DNA of 64,000 nt, from positions 1 through 64,000 of the forward strand of contig NZ_JTHE03000029.1 of the NCBI RefSeq assembly GCF_000817775.3, written 5' to 3'. A program made the position numbers and the translations under genes. Under the pieces are notes generated by a model. That model saw only the letters and a program-made list of their open reading frames with translations. It did not search any database and was not told where the DNA came from. The DNA comes from Lyngbya confervoides BDU141951. GTDB lineage: Bacteria; Cyanobacteriota; Cyanobacteriia; Thermosynechococcales; Thermosynechococcaceae. Shown here piece after piece: positions 38,203 to 47,387 of the stretch. Positions within the stretch are counted from its first letter, which is position 1; each line of letters opens with the position of its first letter.

Positions 38203-38274
38203 ATTGCAGGCCAAAGTCGTTAAAGGCCAGAGTCATTGCAGGCCAGAAGCATTGAAGGCTAGATTCATTGGAAC
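38203..38274. repeat. Degenerate 16-base tandem repeat, about 4.5 copies
   Basis: Units attgcaggccaaagtc, gttaaaggccagagtc, attgcaggccagaagc, attgaaggctagattc and a partial fifth copy follow head to tail. It is non-coding and of unknown function. Confidence 0.75.
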
Positions 38275-38348
38275 TAACGCCCACGGGCCGGATTGTCCCC
38301 AGCACCTGGCTATCGCTTAGCATGAACCTGATTGCATGAGGGGCGGTA

Positions 38349-38627
38349 TTAATCCACTTGCAGCGCAGGTGTCTCAAGGAGTAATTCCTTGGGTGACTCC
38401 ACGGTTGATTTCTGAGGTGGGGTCGGCGCTAAGGGAGGACGGTAGCGAGCAGCGTTGATCCAAAGGACTGAAAGCAGTAACCCCACTGCGCAACCGATCA
38501 AGAAGATCCAGCCGTGGGAGGATTCTAAAACACAGAGCAAGCGGCGATTAGGGCCATAGACCTGCACAACCCATCCTTGATCCGCCTCCAGTTTTGGCTG
38601 TGACTGCCTCGATTCAAAGCTCTTCAT
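38349..38627 (-). CDS. Hypothetical single-span membrane protein
   Basis: This 92-residue protein has a polar N-terminus of about 38 residues, one hydrophobic helix (about 39-59, GWIFLIGCAVGLLLSVLWINA), and a Pro-rich tail. The layout is a tail- or signal-anchored small protein. I recognise no family, but codon use and a clean ATG support a real gene. Confidence 0.55.
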   Translation of the reverse strand: MKSFESRQSQPKLEADQGWVVQVYGPNRRLLCVLESSHGWIFLIGCAVGLLLSVLWINAARYRPPLAPTPPQKSTVESPKELLLETPALQVD

Positions 38628-38994
38628 GGTTTTTGACGCCCTGCGGATTGTGTATATCGCTTACAGGCCGCTTGGCTGTGACACACTGCATGGAACGCCT
38701 GCCGAAAATTCACCTGGGGGATGGGGATAGCAACCTGAGAGCAGAGGTTGGGTCGTTGAGCTGCCTTCGCAAAATTCATAGATATAAGCCTATACTTTAA
38801 GCGATCACCATATCCTTAAGTTTATGCAATACCTGACTAACAAACAGCATTGTTTGGAAAATATTGCCTTAAACTTGCTAAATCCTGTGATAACCGCAAC
38901 TTATAATCGGGTCTGAACGGGGACAGCGCGATCGCTGCACTGAATCTCAGCGTTCTGGGAATTCTGGAAAGGAAGGTATTGGTCATGGTCAGCA
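38628..38994. other. Upstream region of the DUF11 gene
   Basis: This 367-base region lies between divergent genes. A TATAAT at 38902-38907 on the plus strand, about 87 bases before the DUF11 start, is a candidate -10 box; the nearest -35-like TTGCTA is 21 bases away, so the promoter call is weak. Confidence 0.35.
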
Positions 38995-41535
38995 ATGGAG
39001 TACAAACCCCCAGGTTCATGGACGAAGAAATGGCAGGGTCGTCTTGTTTTCCTGATCCTCGTCCTTTGGGCTTGTGCAACAAAATCTGCCCTTGCAGAGG
39101 GAAGCAGAGAGTTGACCACGCAAGGAGGAAACCGGGCCTTTTTGCTCTTTCACTCCAGTAGCAATAGCCGCCCCACCATTGGGAGCATTCCCCTCAAAAC
39201 GATTATTAAGGTCTATGCAAGGTCGGGCGAGACGATCAATTTGGGATCGAGCGCTAACGGCCTTGGGTCTGGCGTCATTAACTATCGCTCTCCCGCCGGG
39301 ACAGCCGGAAGTTGTCCCACAAATATTGGCATCATTCTCTCGCGGACGCAGGAACTGGCCGGTCCAGCGCCCAATACGAACGGCTATACCCCTTGCGTCA
39401 TTTCTGTAAACCCAGGTGACGAGGGCATCTGGGAAATCGACTTTGTCAGTCCGAGTCCCACCACCGATAATAATCCCACAGGCATTAGTGCCGATGGAAA
39501 CTGGACCCAAGCCAATAATGTGGGATGGGTGGCTGCTTGGGATGCAACGGTCAGAAATAGTTCAGGCGTTTCCTTAACAGGCCGCGTTTTTTCAAATAGC
39601 CTGGCCCTGCGCATGCCTCCCAGTGGAGCCAGTTTTAGGCCACTGCTCTATGTGCAAACCAAGGAAGGCTATCAATATCGGGTGAATCCCAGAAACTTAG
39701 ACCCGTACACATTTGTGTTTTTTGCCAACAATGCTGGCTTTAAAAACTCCAGTACGAACCAACCCTTATATCGATCGGTTCTGTTTCCGGGGGGCACCGG
39801 GCTTGAAACTGGAGTTTCTGTTCACGACCCCACCACTCCGGATAGTGGCAATGACGTGACCCACAAAGTTTTTTTTAATCCCCCTGATTCCACCATGGGG
39901 GCCACCGCCGCCAGCCCCAGTGGTGAAACATGGCTATACCAAAATCCCACGCCACCAATCCCGAGCAATTTCAGATTTTCGGGCATTGAGGGCACCATCG
40001 GGAAAGCCGGAACCAGTCCTTTGGGAGGCAGTTTTAGCTTTGATAGTAATGTAACGGGGCAATTTCAGATTATTTTGGACCTGAATCGGGATGGAATCTT
40101 TGGAAATGGAATTGATCGGGCTCTGATCGGATTTGCCACCGTTGGAAGTAACACCATCTATTGGGATGGAAGAGATAATACGGGCACACCGGTTCCCGCA
40201 ACGAGTGGCACCTATGGAGGACAAATCGTTCTCAATGCAGGAGAAATCCATTTCCCGCTCTTAGATGCAGAGCAAAACCCCAGTGGTTTAACCATCGAAC
40301 GCTTAAATAATCCTGTTCCCCCCACAACTCCCACCCCGGATCCGTTTTTTGTCTATTTTGATGACAGTGCGGTGGGAGGGGCCGAGGCCAGAAATGGCGT
40401 CAATAGCAGTGCTGGGGTCCATTCCTGGACCAGCAACTTTGGAAACAATAAGGGTTTAGATACCTGGGCCTACTATCCATCCAATAGAGTTCCCCTGAGT
40501 GGTGGCATTGAGATTCGGGAAGCCGATCTGGAAGTGGTGAGTAAGACCCACGCTCCCACGGGTGTGAATGTCGGTAACCTCGTTACCTATACCATCGTGG
40601 TTAGAAATAATGGTCCTAGCGATGTGGTGAATGCTCAGTTGATCGATATGGTGCCAGCTTCTTTAACGGGAGTGACCTGGACCTGTGCGGTTTCTTCAGC
40701 AGTGGCAGGCAACAGTTGTGGAGCCGCGAGTGGGTCGGGCAACAATATTGACACTACTGTGAGTTTATTAAATGGCGCCACGGCAACCTATACCGTTCGA
40801 GGAACTGCCGCAAGCTCTGGGACTATCATCAATTCCGCAACTATATTGCGCCCCGTTGATATTACCGACCCCAACGATGTGAATCGGACAGGCGCGGGTA
40901 ATAACAGCAAGGAGGACAGCATGTCGGTGGCGGCCGCCCCGCCGGTGCCCAATATATTAATCGTCAAAAGAATTACTGCCATTCAAGGCGACCCCCTCAA
41001 CCCCAACGATCAAAACACTCCCTTGGATCAGTTTGTGGACGATACAGTCTCCGCTTATCAGGCCGATGATAATGCCTCCGGGTGGCCGCCTGGCTATCTG
41101 AAGGGGGCGATCAATGCCGGTCCAATTAAGCCCGGTGACACGATTGAATATACCGTTTACTTCCTGAGCGCGGGGAATACTCCGGCGGAGGGGGTGCGCA
41201 TTTGCGATCGCCTCCAAGCGGGCCAAAGCTTCCAGCGCGGGAGCTACAACTCCGGCAGCGTTGATCTGCAACTTCATTTTGGCGACCTCGCAACGGGAAC
41301 CACCTACAACCTGAGCGCAATGAATGATCCTGGCGATCGCGCCGAGCTTGTTCCTCCTGGTATTACTCCCAGTAACTGTAACCTGCAGGGCAGCAACGAT
41401 CATGGCACCCTGGTTATTGACGTTACGGGGACCGTCGGCACCCCCAACCAGCCTAACCTGCCCCCCTCGACTGGACCGGGTACCCCCACTGATTCCTATG
41501 GCTTTATTCGGTTTACCACAACAGTCGATCCCTAA
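38995..41535 (+). CDS. Secreted DUF11 repeat protein
   Basis: The protein has 846 residues with an N-terminal signal peptide (KKWQGRLVFLILVLWACATKSALAEG, cut near residue 35). The large Gly/Ser/Asn-rich beta region (about 40-520) includes a probable cadherin/gliding-type segment (ILDLNRDGIFGNGIDRALIGFATVGSNTIYWDGRDNTGTPV, about 363-403). A DUF11 conserved repeat domain follows at about 520-645 (ADLEVVSKTHAPTGVNVGNLVTYTIVVRNNGPSDVVNAQLIDMVPASLTGVTW), then a second related domain to the C-terminus. DUF11 domains form Ig-like surface stalks. It is probably exported to the outer surface; there is no visible anchor, so it may be secreted. Confidence 0.85.
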   Translation: MEYKPPGSWTKKWQGRLVFLILVLWACATKSALAEGSRELTTQGGNRAFLLFHSSSNSRPTIGSIPLKTIIKVYARSGETINLGSSANGLGSGVINYRSPAGTAGSCPTNIGIILSRTQELAGPAPNTNGYTPCVISVNPGDEGIWEIDFVSPSPTTDNNPTGISADGNWTQANNVGWVAAWDATVRNSSGVSLTGRVFSNSLALRMPPSGASFRPLLYVQTKEGYQYRVNPRNLDPYTFVFFANNAGFKNSSTNQPLYRSVLFPGGTGLETGVSVHDPTTPDSGNDVTHKVFFNPPDSTMGATAASPSGETWLYQNPTPPIPSNFRFSGIEGTIGKAGTSPLGGSFSFDSNVTGQFQIILDLNRDGIFGNGIDRALIGFATVGSNTIYWDGRDNTGTPVPATSGTYGGQIVLNAGEIHFPLLDAEQNPSGLTIERLNNPVPPTTPTPDPFFVYFDDSAVGGAEARNGVNSSAGVHSWTSNFGNNKGLDTWAYYPSNRVPLSGGIEIREADLEVVSKTHAPTGVNVGNLVTYTIVVRNNGPSDVVNAQLIDMVPASLTGVTWTCAVSSAVAGNSCGAASGSGNNIDTTVSLLNGATATYTVRGTAASSGTIINSATILRPVDITDPNDVNRTGAGNNSKEDSMSVAAAPPVPNILIVKRITAIQGDPLNPNDQNTPLDQFVDDTVSAYQADDNASGWPPGYLKGAINAGPIKPGDTIEYTVYFLSAGNTPAEGVRICDRLQAGQSFQRGSYNSGSVDLQLHFGDLATGTTYNLSAMNDPGDRAELVPPGITPSNCNLQGSNDHGTLVIDVTGTVGTPNQPNLPPSTGPGTPTDSYGFIRFTTTVDP

Positions 41536-41681
41536 GGGCTGACGAGTCGCGGGGCTGTCCACGGATGAGATCCGTTTGCGCCGCGGCGCGAAGGAATTCT
41601 TCAGTTCACCAGGATCTGGGCTCATCTTCCCTGGGATGAGACGTCATCGAGACCAGTTCTCCTGGCGAAATTTCTCCAGAC

Positions 41682-42521
41682 CTATCCGGGATTCAGACTC
41701 TGTTGGACGACCAGATTGAAAGCCTTCGGGGTCACCAAATGGGGCCAGTGATTTCCAGAGATTCTGCGAATGCTTAAGCAGGATAGATAATCCCGGTAAG
41801 GCTGGATTTGCCATGATAGGCGATTCAACCCGGCCGCAGGAAGGAAGATCTCCGTAGCAACATCTAACGGCTCCGTTAAGCCTGATGTTTGAAAACAGTC
41901 TGCAAAGATGCCGTTGCGCGCTGCAAGCACAAATCGACTTCCCCAGCGACCATCTGCCTTTTGTTCCAGGTTGGCCCGAAAGACCTCTTGCTGCAGGGGA
42001 CTCCAGCCTCGATATTGCTTCAAGCTGCGGGCGACCTGTTCTGCCGCTAGGGCACTGGGAAAGGGACCAAGAACCTTCAAGAAGGGCAAGGTGCCATAGA
42101 TCAGTGGTAAGGTCGGACGGAGAATTTTCGGCAGCTGATTTACAAAAAATGGATCCACAAGAATCAGTTGCTGAATGAGAGTTGGCCGCGTTTTCGCCCA
42201 CAGCAGCGCCACCTTGGCAGCCCATGAATGAGCAATCACCTGCAGGTCAGACCATTGGTGGATCTCTGCAAGGGCGTCTAAATCCTTGACAAACTCTGAA
42301 GCCAGGTAGGCGGAGGGGATCTCTGGCTTGAGACTCAGACCATGGCCCCGTAAGTCTGGCGCAAAGCATCGATATCGAGGCATTAAGGTTTGAGCCAGAT
42401 CCGCCCAAACAAGGCCATGATCTGCCAAACCATGGAGCATCACAACTGGCTTTCCGGCTCCACCGTCTAGGTAGGATAGCGGTCCATCCACCCGTGAGAG
42501 GGTGTGTCGTTTTAATTCCAC
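41682..42521 (-). CDS. Alpha/beta hydrolase
   Basis: This 279-residue alpha/beta hydrolase starts at GTG 42521. The oxyanion region is VVMLHGLADHG (about 28-38), followed by APDLRGHGLS (about 54-63). The nucleophile elbow VIAHSWAAK (Ser at about residue 98) has the small-x-Ser-x-small form but with Ala instead of the last Gly. The catalytic His is in GNHWPHLVTP near the C-terminus. The substrate is unknown. It stands alone between the DUF11 gene and clcA, transcribed oppositely to both. Confidence 0.85.
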   Translation of the reverse strand: MELKRHTLSRVDGPLSYLDGGAGKPVVMLHGLADHGLVWADLAQTLMPRYRCFAPDLRGHGLSLKPEIPSAYLASEFVKDLDALAEIHQWSDLQVIAHSWAAKVALLWAKTRPTLIQQLILVDPFFVNQLPKILRPTLPLIYGTLPFLKVLGPFPSALAAEQVARSLKQYRGWSPLQQEVFRANLEQKADGRWGSRFVLAARNGIFADCFQTSGLTEPLDVATEIFLPAAGLNRLSWQIQPYRDYLSCLSIRRISGNHWPHLVTPKAFNLVVQQSLNPG

Positions 42522-42678
42522 CAGTGTGCCTCACCCTTAACTCCAAGCAGTTTACCCTAGACCACGGAGAGAGGCATGCCCCTGCTTTGCCCGCTGAATC
42601 TACCCGCGATCAGGCGGCAATTTTAGGCTGGACGAATTGGGCGATCAAGCAGGAGAGCCGCGACTCATCAGCGGCGCT

Positions 42679-44577
42679 ATGATCAGTCGTACCCCATTGC
42701 AGCTGCCCTTGATGTCTGTCCCACCGCCGCAGATCCTCCCCCCTGAATTTCCCCAAAGGGCTCCTTCGTGGAACGATGGGGTCCGACTAGCTCTAATCTA
42801 CCGTCTGACGGCTTTTATCAACCGGATTCGGATTACACCCGAAGCCCTGCTGCTGCTGACGGCCTGCTTAATTGGCGCTGGCACCGGCGTTGCGATCGCT
42901 GGACTGCGGACCCTCATTGCCCTGATTCAACTGACGGGGCTACACGGCCTATGGGCCATCTCTCCAGAGCACCCTCACTGGTGGTTGCCCGTTCTCCCCC
43001 TGCTAGGGGGTGGATTGGTCAGTCTCATGCGCTGGCAACAGCCCATTCTGCTGGGTCAAAGTCTGCAAACGCTCCTGAGCGACAACCGCGAGCAGTCTGC
43101 CTCCATCCTTCGTCCGTTGCTGAAACTCCTGGCTGCGGCCACCTCGATTGGGACAGGGGCCTCCCTGGGAACCGAAGGTCCGAGTGCGGAAATTGGTGCT
43201 AACGTGGGTGCCCTGTTAGGACAGGCCTTTCAGGTGTCGAAGGAACGCTATCGTTTACTCTTGGGAGCGGGGGCCGCCGCGGGTCTGGCGGCGGGGTTTA
43301 ATGCGCCCATTGCCGGGGTTTTCTTTGCCTTGGAATTGGTCCTGCCGCAGTCCTTTAATGCTCAAGGTGCCAGTGTGCTGCTGATCTCGGCCGTCACAGC
43401 TTCACTCATTGCTCGGGCCGTATTTGGGGTGGAGCCCGAATTTGATCTACCGGCCTATCAGGTCTTAAGCAACTGGGAATGGGTCTGCTATCTGGGCTTA
43501 GGAATTTTAGCCAGTCTGGTGTCCCTGACCTATGTCCAGGCCATTCAATTTTTCCAGCAGCTTTTTCAAGGCAAAATTTGGCCCCGCCAGGCTTTCCCCC
43601 TCCTGCCCTCGCCCTGGACACCGATCATTGGCGGAGCCGGGGTGGGGCTTTTGGCCCTGGGACTGCCGCAAATTCTGGGAGTGGGCTACGGCACCGTCGA
43701 CGACATTTTGCAGCAGCAAGCCTTTAGCGTCTCCTTTCTGCTGCTGCTATTGGCCGGTAAGCTCATCGCAACGGCCCTGAGCCTGGGAAGCGGACTGGTG
43801 GGCGGCATTTTTGCCCCGGCGCTGTTTTTGGGAGCCTGTCTGGGGGATCTCTATGGTGTGGCATTGAATGGGCTGGCCCCCCCAGCGATCGCAGCGGAGA
43901 TTGCCCCACCGGCGGCCTATGCCATGGTGGGGATGGCCGCAGTGCTAGCGGGCAGCGCGCGGGCGCCTCTAACCAGCCTTTTGCTTTTGTTTGAACTGAC
44001 GCGCAACTATTTAATTATTCTCCCCTTGATGGCTGCCGTGGGCGTTACGGTTTGGCTGGTGGAACGGGCCCAAACCTTGCCAAAGCTGGACAAGCTGGCG
44101 TTACCGGAGATGGGCATTGGCTTACAAACCACCAACCCCCAGGACTGGCTGGATCAGGTGCAGGTGGCAGATTTTATGGCAACGCAGTTTGTGACGCTTT
44201 CCGTGACCCTGCTTCTGCCGGAGGCGGCTCAGACAATGCTGGCAGCAAAGGTGAATACCGCCATGATTCTAGGCGATCAGAAGCAGCTCTTAGGCGTACT
44301 GAGCTTAACGGATATTCTGCGTCAGTTTAATCAGGACAACAACACCTGCGCCACGATCCCTCCAACCCTAGAAACCCTCTGTAGCGCAGAGGTGCTCTAC
44401 GCCTATCCCCAGGAGTCGATGTCTGCGGCACTGGCCCGGATGAACGCGCGGGGACTCCATAGCTTACCCGTCGTCGACCCAGACAGTCCTCGCCAAGTCC
44501 TGGGAATCCTGGATCGGCACCAGATGAGCCTGGCGACCGACTGGATTAAAGTGCGATCGCTGTTGGCCCAGTCGTGA
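42679..44577 (+). CDS. ClC-type chloride channel/antiporter with CBS domains
   Basis: The protein has 632 residues from the ATG at 42679. The ClC membrane domain spans about 30-455. It includes the ion-path motif TSIGTGASLGTEGPSAEIGANVG with the gating Glu in GTEGP, GFNAPIAGVFFALE, and LGSGLVGGIFAPALFLGA (GxFxP). A pair of CBS domains follows at about 500-625 (VADFMATQFVTLS..., ILGDQKQLLGVLSLTDILRQF, GLHSLPVVDPDSPRQVLGILDR). CBS pairs bind adenine nucleotides and gate transport. It probably moves Cl- in or out in exchange with protons. Its stop codon lies inside a 14-base triplicated repeat. Confidence 0.93.
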   Translation: MISRTPLQLPLMSVPPPQILPPEFPQRAPSWNDGVRLALIYRLTAFINRIRITPEALLLLTACLIGAGTGVAIAGLRTLIALIQLTGLHGLWAISPEHPHWWLPVLPLLGGGLVSLMRWQQPILLGQSLQTLLSDNREQSASILRPLLKLLAAATSIGTGASLGTEGPSAEIGANVGALLGQAFQVSKERYRLLLGAGAAAGLAAGFNAPIAGVFFALELVLPQSFNAQGASVLLISAVTASLIARAVFGVEPEFDLPAYQVLSNWEWVCYLGLGILASLVSLTYVQAIQFFQQLFQGKIWPRQAFPLLPSPWTPIIGGAGVGLLALGLPQILGVGYGTVDDILQQQAFSVSFLLLLLAGKLIATALSLGSGLVGGIFAPALFLGACLGDLYGVALNGLAPPAIAAEIAPPAAYAMVGMAAVLAGSARAPLTSLLLLFELTRNYLIILPLMAAVGVTVWLVERAQTLPKLDKLALPEMGIGLQTTNPQDWLDQVQVADFMATQFVTLSVTLLLPEAAQTMLAAKVNTAMILGDQKQLLGVLSLTDILRQFNQDNNTCATIPPTLETLCSAEVLYAYPQESMSAALARMNARGLHSLPVVDPDSPRQVLGILDRHQMSLATDWIKVRSLLAQS

Positions 44578-44608
44578 AGACCCAATCATGAAGGCCCAGT
44601 CGTGAAAG
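44567..44608. repeat. Three 14-base tandem repeats spanning the clc stop codon
   Basis: CCCAGTCGTGAAGA, CCCAATCATGAAGG and CCCAGTCGTGAAAG lie head to tail. The first copy contains the last codons and TGA of the channel gene. It probably arose by slippage. Confidence 0.8.
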
Positions 44609-45130
44609 AGTCGGCTCCAGGATCTTGCAAAATCCTCATATCTCTATGCATATCCTGCATATTTCTGAGGCACCACCGCCTATTTTTTTAGAATTTGGTA
44701 TTAACGAATACGAATTACGGCGATCGCTACGGCTAGGATGATTAGCAATCTTCGGTAATTCAAAAAAGGAGTAAAGGCAAGTTAGTGTAACGCTTCGCTT
44801 GATTTCGCTGGCTTTTCTAGTGCTCTGACATATTCTAGTTCCATAACCCTGATTATCTGTGCTTTTAATTGGGAGTTTTGCCGGGATTGTCATGCCACCT
44901 TTCAGGGCTATTTACCTGTCGAGTTGTCCTGGATCAGGCAACACACCCCTGAAGCTATCTTCCTTATTGCGATCTGAAGGAATCCCCCCGGATAGAGGCC
45001 ATGGGATCTGACCGGCCCACGGTCTGATATCACCAGTGAGGAGGGGATTGGCTGAGATGGCAAGGGTTGAATGGCAGTATTTTTTGCAGTTCATTGACCT
45101 TAGTTTTGTTTAGGAGACAAAAAATCAACC
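44578..45130. other. 553-base upstream region of nrtA with a long leader
   Basis: It contains the NtcA promoter described separately. If transcription starts near 44746, the nrtA leader is about 385 bases, unusually long; no open frame or known riboswitch was recognised in it. Confidence 0.5.
44698..44739 (+). promoter_or_regulatory. NtcA-activated (class II) promoter of nrtABCD
   Basis: GTA (44698-44700), eight bases, TAC (44709-44711) is a perfect NtcA site GTAN8TAC. Twenty-two bases later TAGGAT (44734-44739) fits the TAN3T -10 box. This is the canonical geometry of NtcA-dependent nitrogen-starvation promoters and supports a nitrate rather than bicarbonate role for the transporter. Confidence 0.8.
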
Positions 45131-46444
45131 ATGTCCAGGCTTTCTCGTCGTAAGTTTCTCATCTCAGCAGGGGCAACAACTGCTGCAACCCTATTGCTCC
45201 ATAGCTGTTCGTCGGGCGAGAAATCGACGGATACAGCAGGGTCTGCGGCCAGCCCTTCTCCAGTGGGATCAACCGAAACCCCAGAAGTGACTACGGCAAA
45301 ACTCGGTTTCATTGCCTTGACCGATTCGGCACCGCTGATTATTGCCAAGGAAAAGGGGATTTTTGCCAAGTATGGAATGCCGGATGTGGAGGTGGTCAAG
45401 CAGGCCTCCTGGGCCGCCACGCGGGACAATATCGTCCTGGGATCAGGGGGGGGTGGCATTGATGGAGCGCATATTCTGACCCCCATGCCTTACTTGCTTT
45501 CTCTAGGATTAGTGACCGATGGCAAGAAGGTCCCCATGAGCATCCTGGCAAGACTCAACGTGAATGGTCAGGGAATCTTGCTCTCGAATAGCTACAAAGA
45601 CTTAAAGGTGCAGACCGACGCGAGTCCTCTAAAGGAAGCTTTTGCTAAGGCTAAAGCAGGCGGCAAGGAAGTGAAATGTGCCATGACCTTTCCAGGCGGC
45701 ACCCACGATCTGTGGCTGCGCTACTGGCTGGCGGCTGGCGGCATTGATCCGGAGAAGGATGTCTCCATGATTGTGGTTCCGCCGCCCCAAATGGTGGCCA
45801 ATATGAAGGTAAATAGCATGGAAGCCTTCTGTGTCGGAGAACCCTGGCCGCTGCAAACCGTCAATCAAACGGTGGGATATGGAGCATTAACCACCGGCGA
45901 ACTCTGGAAAGATCATCCAGAGAAGGCGTTTGCAATGCGAACCGACTGGATTGAGAAACATCCCAAGGCGGCCAAAGCCTTGCTGTCTGCGGTCCTCGAA
46001 GCACAGGTGTGGTGTGACGATGATGCCAACAAGGCGGAAATGTGTAAAATTCTGGCGAAGCGGGAGTGGTTTAAGGTTCCCTACGACGACATTATCGATC
46101 GATCCCAAGGCAAGTTTAATCTTGCTGTACGGGAATTTGACAATCCCCAGCTCATGCAGAAGTACTGGCGAGATAACGCCTCCTATCCCTATAAAAGCCA
46201 CGATCTCTGGTTCCTGACGGAAAACCAACGCTGGGGCAAAATTAAGCCCGATGAAGATCTCCAGGGAATCATTGACCAGGTGAACCGGGAGGATCTTTGG
46301 AAGGAAGCGGCCCAGGCCATTGGGCAGGAATCAGCGATTCCTAGCAGTACCTCTCGGGGGGTAGAGACCTTCTTCGATGGGGTGCAATTTGATCCGGAAA
46401 ATCCGGCGGAATATCTCAAGACCCTCAAAATCAAGAAGGCTTAA
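45131..46444 (+). CDS. nrtA: Nitrate/nitrite-binding lipoprotein NrtA
   Basis: This is the substrate-binding protein of the nitrate/nitrite ABC transporter. The 437-residue precursor has a twin-arginine signal (SRRKFLISAGATTAATLLLHSC) ending in a lipobox, so Cys26 is lipidated. The mature protein matches the NrtA/CmpA family throughout (KLGFIALTDSAPLIIAKEKGIFAKYGMPDVEVVKQASW, GGIDGAHILTPMP, FPGGTHDLWLRYWLAAGGID, NASYPYKSHDLWFLTENQRWG). Trp94 and Gln147 correspond to nitrate-contacting residues of Synechocystis NrtA. Lys260 sits about where NrtA has Lys and the bicarbonate protein CmpA has Glu, favouring nitrate (alignment from memory). Confidence 0.92.
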   Translation: MSRLSRRKFLISAGATTAATLLLHSCSSGEKSTDTAGSAASPSPVGSTETPEVTTAKLGFIALTDSAPLIIAKEKGIFAKYGMPDVEVVKQASWAATRDNIVLGSGGGGIDGAHILTPMPYLLSLGLVTDGKKVPMSILARLNVNGQGILLSNSYKDLKVQTDASPLKEAFAKAKAGGKEVKCAMTFPGGTHDLWLRYWLAAGGIDPEKDVSMIVVPPPQMVANMKVNSMEAFCVGEPWPLQTVNQTVGYGALTTGELWKDHPEKAFAMRTDWIEKHPKAAKALLSAVLEAQVWCDDDANKAEMCKILAKREWFKVPYDDIIDRSQGKFNLAVREFDNPQLMQKYWRDNASYPYKSHDLWFLTENQRWGKIKPDEDLQGIIDQVNREDLWKEAAQAIGQESAIPSSTSRGVETFFDGVQFDPENPAEYLKTLKIKKA

Positions 46445-46550
46445 CGAGTTTGGGTAGGGCAGTTTCACTCTCCTGAGCTGCCCATTTCCTTTTCATCACG
46501 GGTGGGATATCCCTGATGTGATCCTTTGTTCACGCTACTGGTGTTTGATT

Positions 46551-47384
46551 ATGGCTGTCAGTTCCTACCGAAGTTCGCGCACTCGTCTTCCCTTAGTTTT
46601 TTCTCGATGGATCACCGCCGAAAACCTTCTGAAAGTAGCCACCTCCACAGGCGCCATTCTGGTGGTTTTAGCCCTCTGGCAATTGCTGTGTTCGGGGGAA
46701 AACCCACCCCTTCCCGCTCCCCTGACGGTTTTATCCGAGACCCAGGAGCTAATTACGGATCCCTTTTTCGATAATGGGGGCACCGATGTGGGTCTTTTCT
46801 GGCAACTCCTGGCCAGTCTCAAACGAGTGGCGGTCGGATTTAGCCTGGCCGCCATTGCCGGCATCTTTGTTGGGGTTTTAGTGGGATCCAGCCGGCTACT
46901 GTACAATGCCCTCGATCCCATCTTTCAAGTCCTGAGAACTGTACCGCCCTTGGCTTGGTTGCCGATTTCCCTAGCGGCTCTTAAGGATAATGAACCCTCG
47001 GCAATTTTCGTGATTTTCATTACGGCAATCTGGCCGATTTTGATTAATACCGCTGTGGGGGTTCAGCAGGTTCCGGAAGACTATAAGAACGTTTCTAAGG
47101 TTCTTAAGCTCTCTAAGATTGACTACTTTACCAATATTTTGCTGCCTGCTACGGTTCCCTATGTCTTTACCGGACTTCGAATTGGCATTGGGCTGTCCTG
47201 GCTCGCGATCGTGGCGGCGGAAATGTTGATTGGTGGGGTGGGGATTGGCTTTTTTATTTGGGATGCCTGGAACAGCTCTTTGATCAGTGAAATTATTTTG
47301 GCACTGCTTTACGTGGGCCTGGTGGGCCTACTTCTCGACAAGCTGGTGGCCTGGATCGGTCGTATATTATCTGCGGAGGCCTAG
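46551..47384 (+). CDS. nrtB: Nitrate ABC transporter permease NrtB
   Basis: NrtB is the integral membrane subunit of the NrtABCD importer. From the ATG at 46551 it has 277 residues with about six membrane helices and the binding-protein-dependent permease EAA-type loop (VQQVPEDYKNVSKVLKLSKIDYFTNILLPATVPYVFTGLRIGIGLSWL). A GTG at 46518 would add 11 residues. It lies about 105 bases after nrtA and 3 bases before the first ATPase gene. Confidence 0.93.
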   Translation: MAVSSYRSSRTRLPLVFSRWITAENLLKVATSTGAILVVLALWQLLCSGENPPLPAPLTVLSETQELITDPFFDNGGTDVGLFWQLLASLKRVAVGFSLAAIAGIFVGVLVGSSRLLYNALDPIFQVLRTVPPLAWLPISLAALKDNEPSAIFVIFITAIWPILINTAVGVQQVPEDYKNVSKVLKLSKIDYFTNILLPATVPYVFTGLRIGIGLSWLAIVAAEMLIGGVGIGFFIWDAWNSSLISEIILALLYVGLVGLLLDKLVAWIGRILSAEA

Positions 47385-47387
47385 GAA

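Larger units (their letters stand above)
37827..38348. other. 522-base upstream region of sbtA
   Basis: There is no protein gene. It contains an inverted repeat (37919-37946) and a 16-base tandem repeat (38203-38274), listed separately. The part near sbtA is AT-rich and should hold its inducible promoter. Confidence 0.5.

Noticed and set aside
40957-41625. 222-residue minus-strand frame opposite the DUF11 gene
   Set aside because: It is antisense to a clearly coding repeat protein and lacks any domain.
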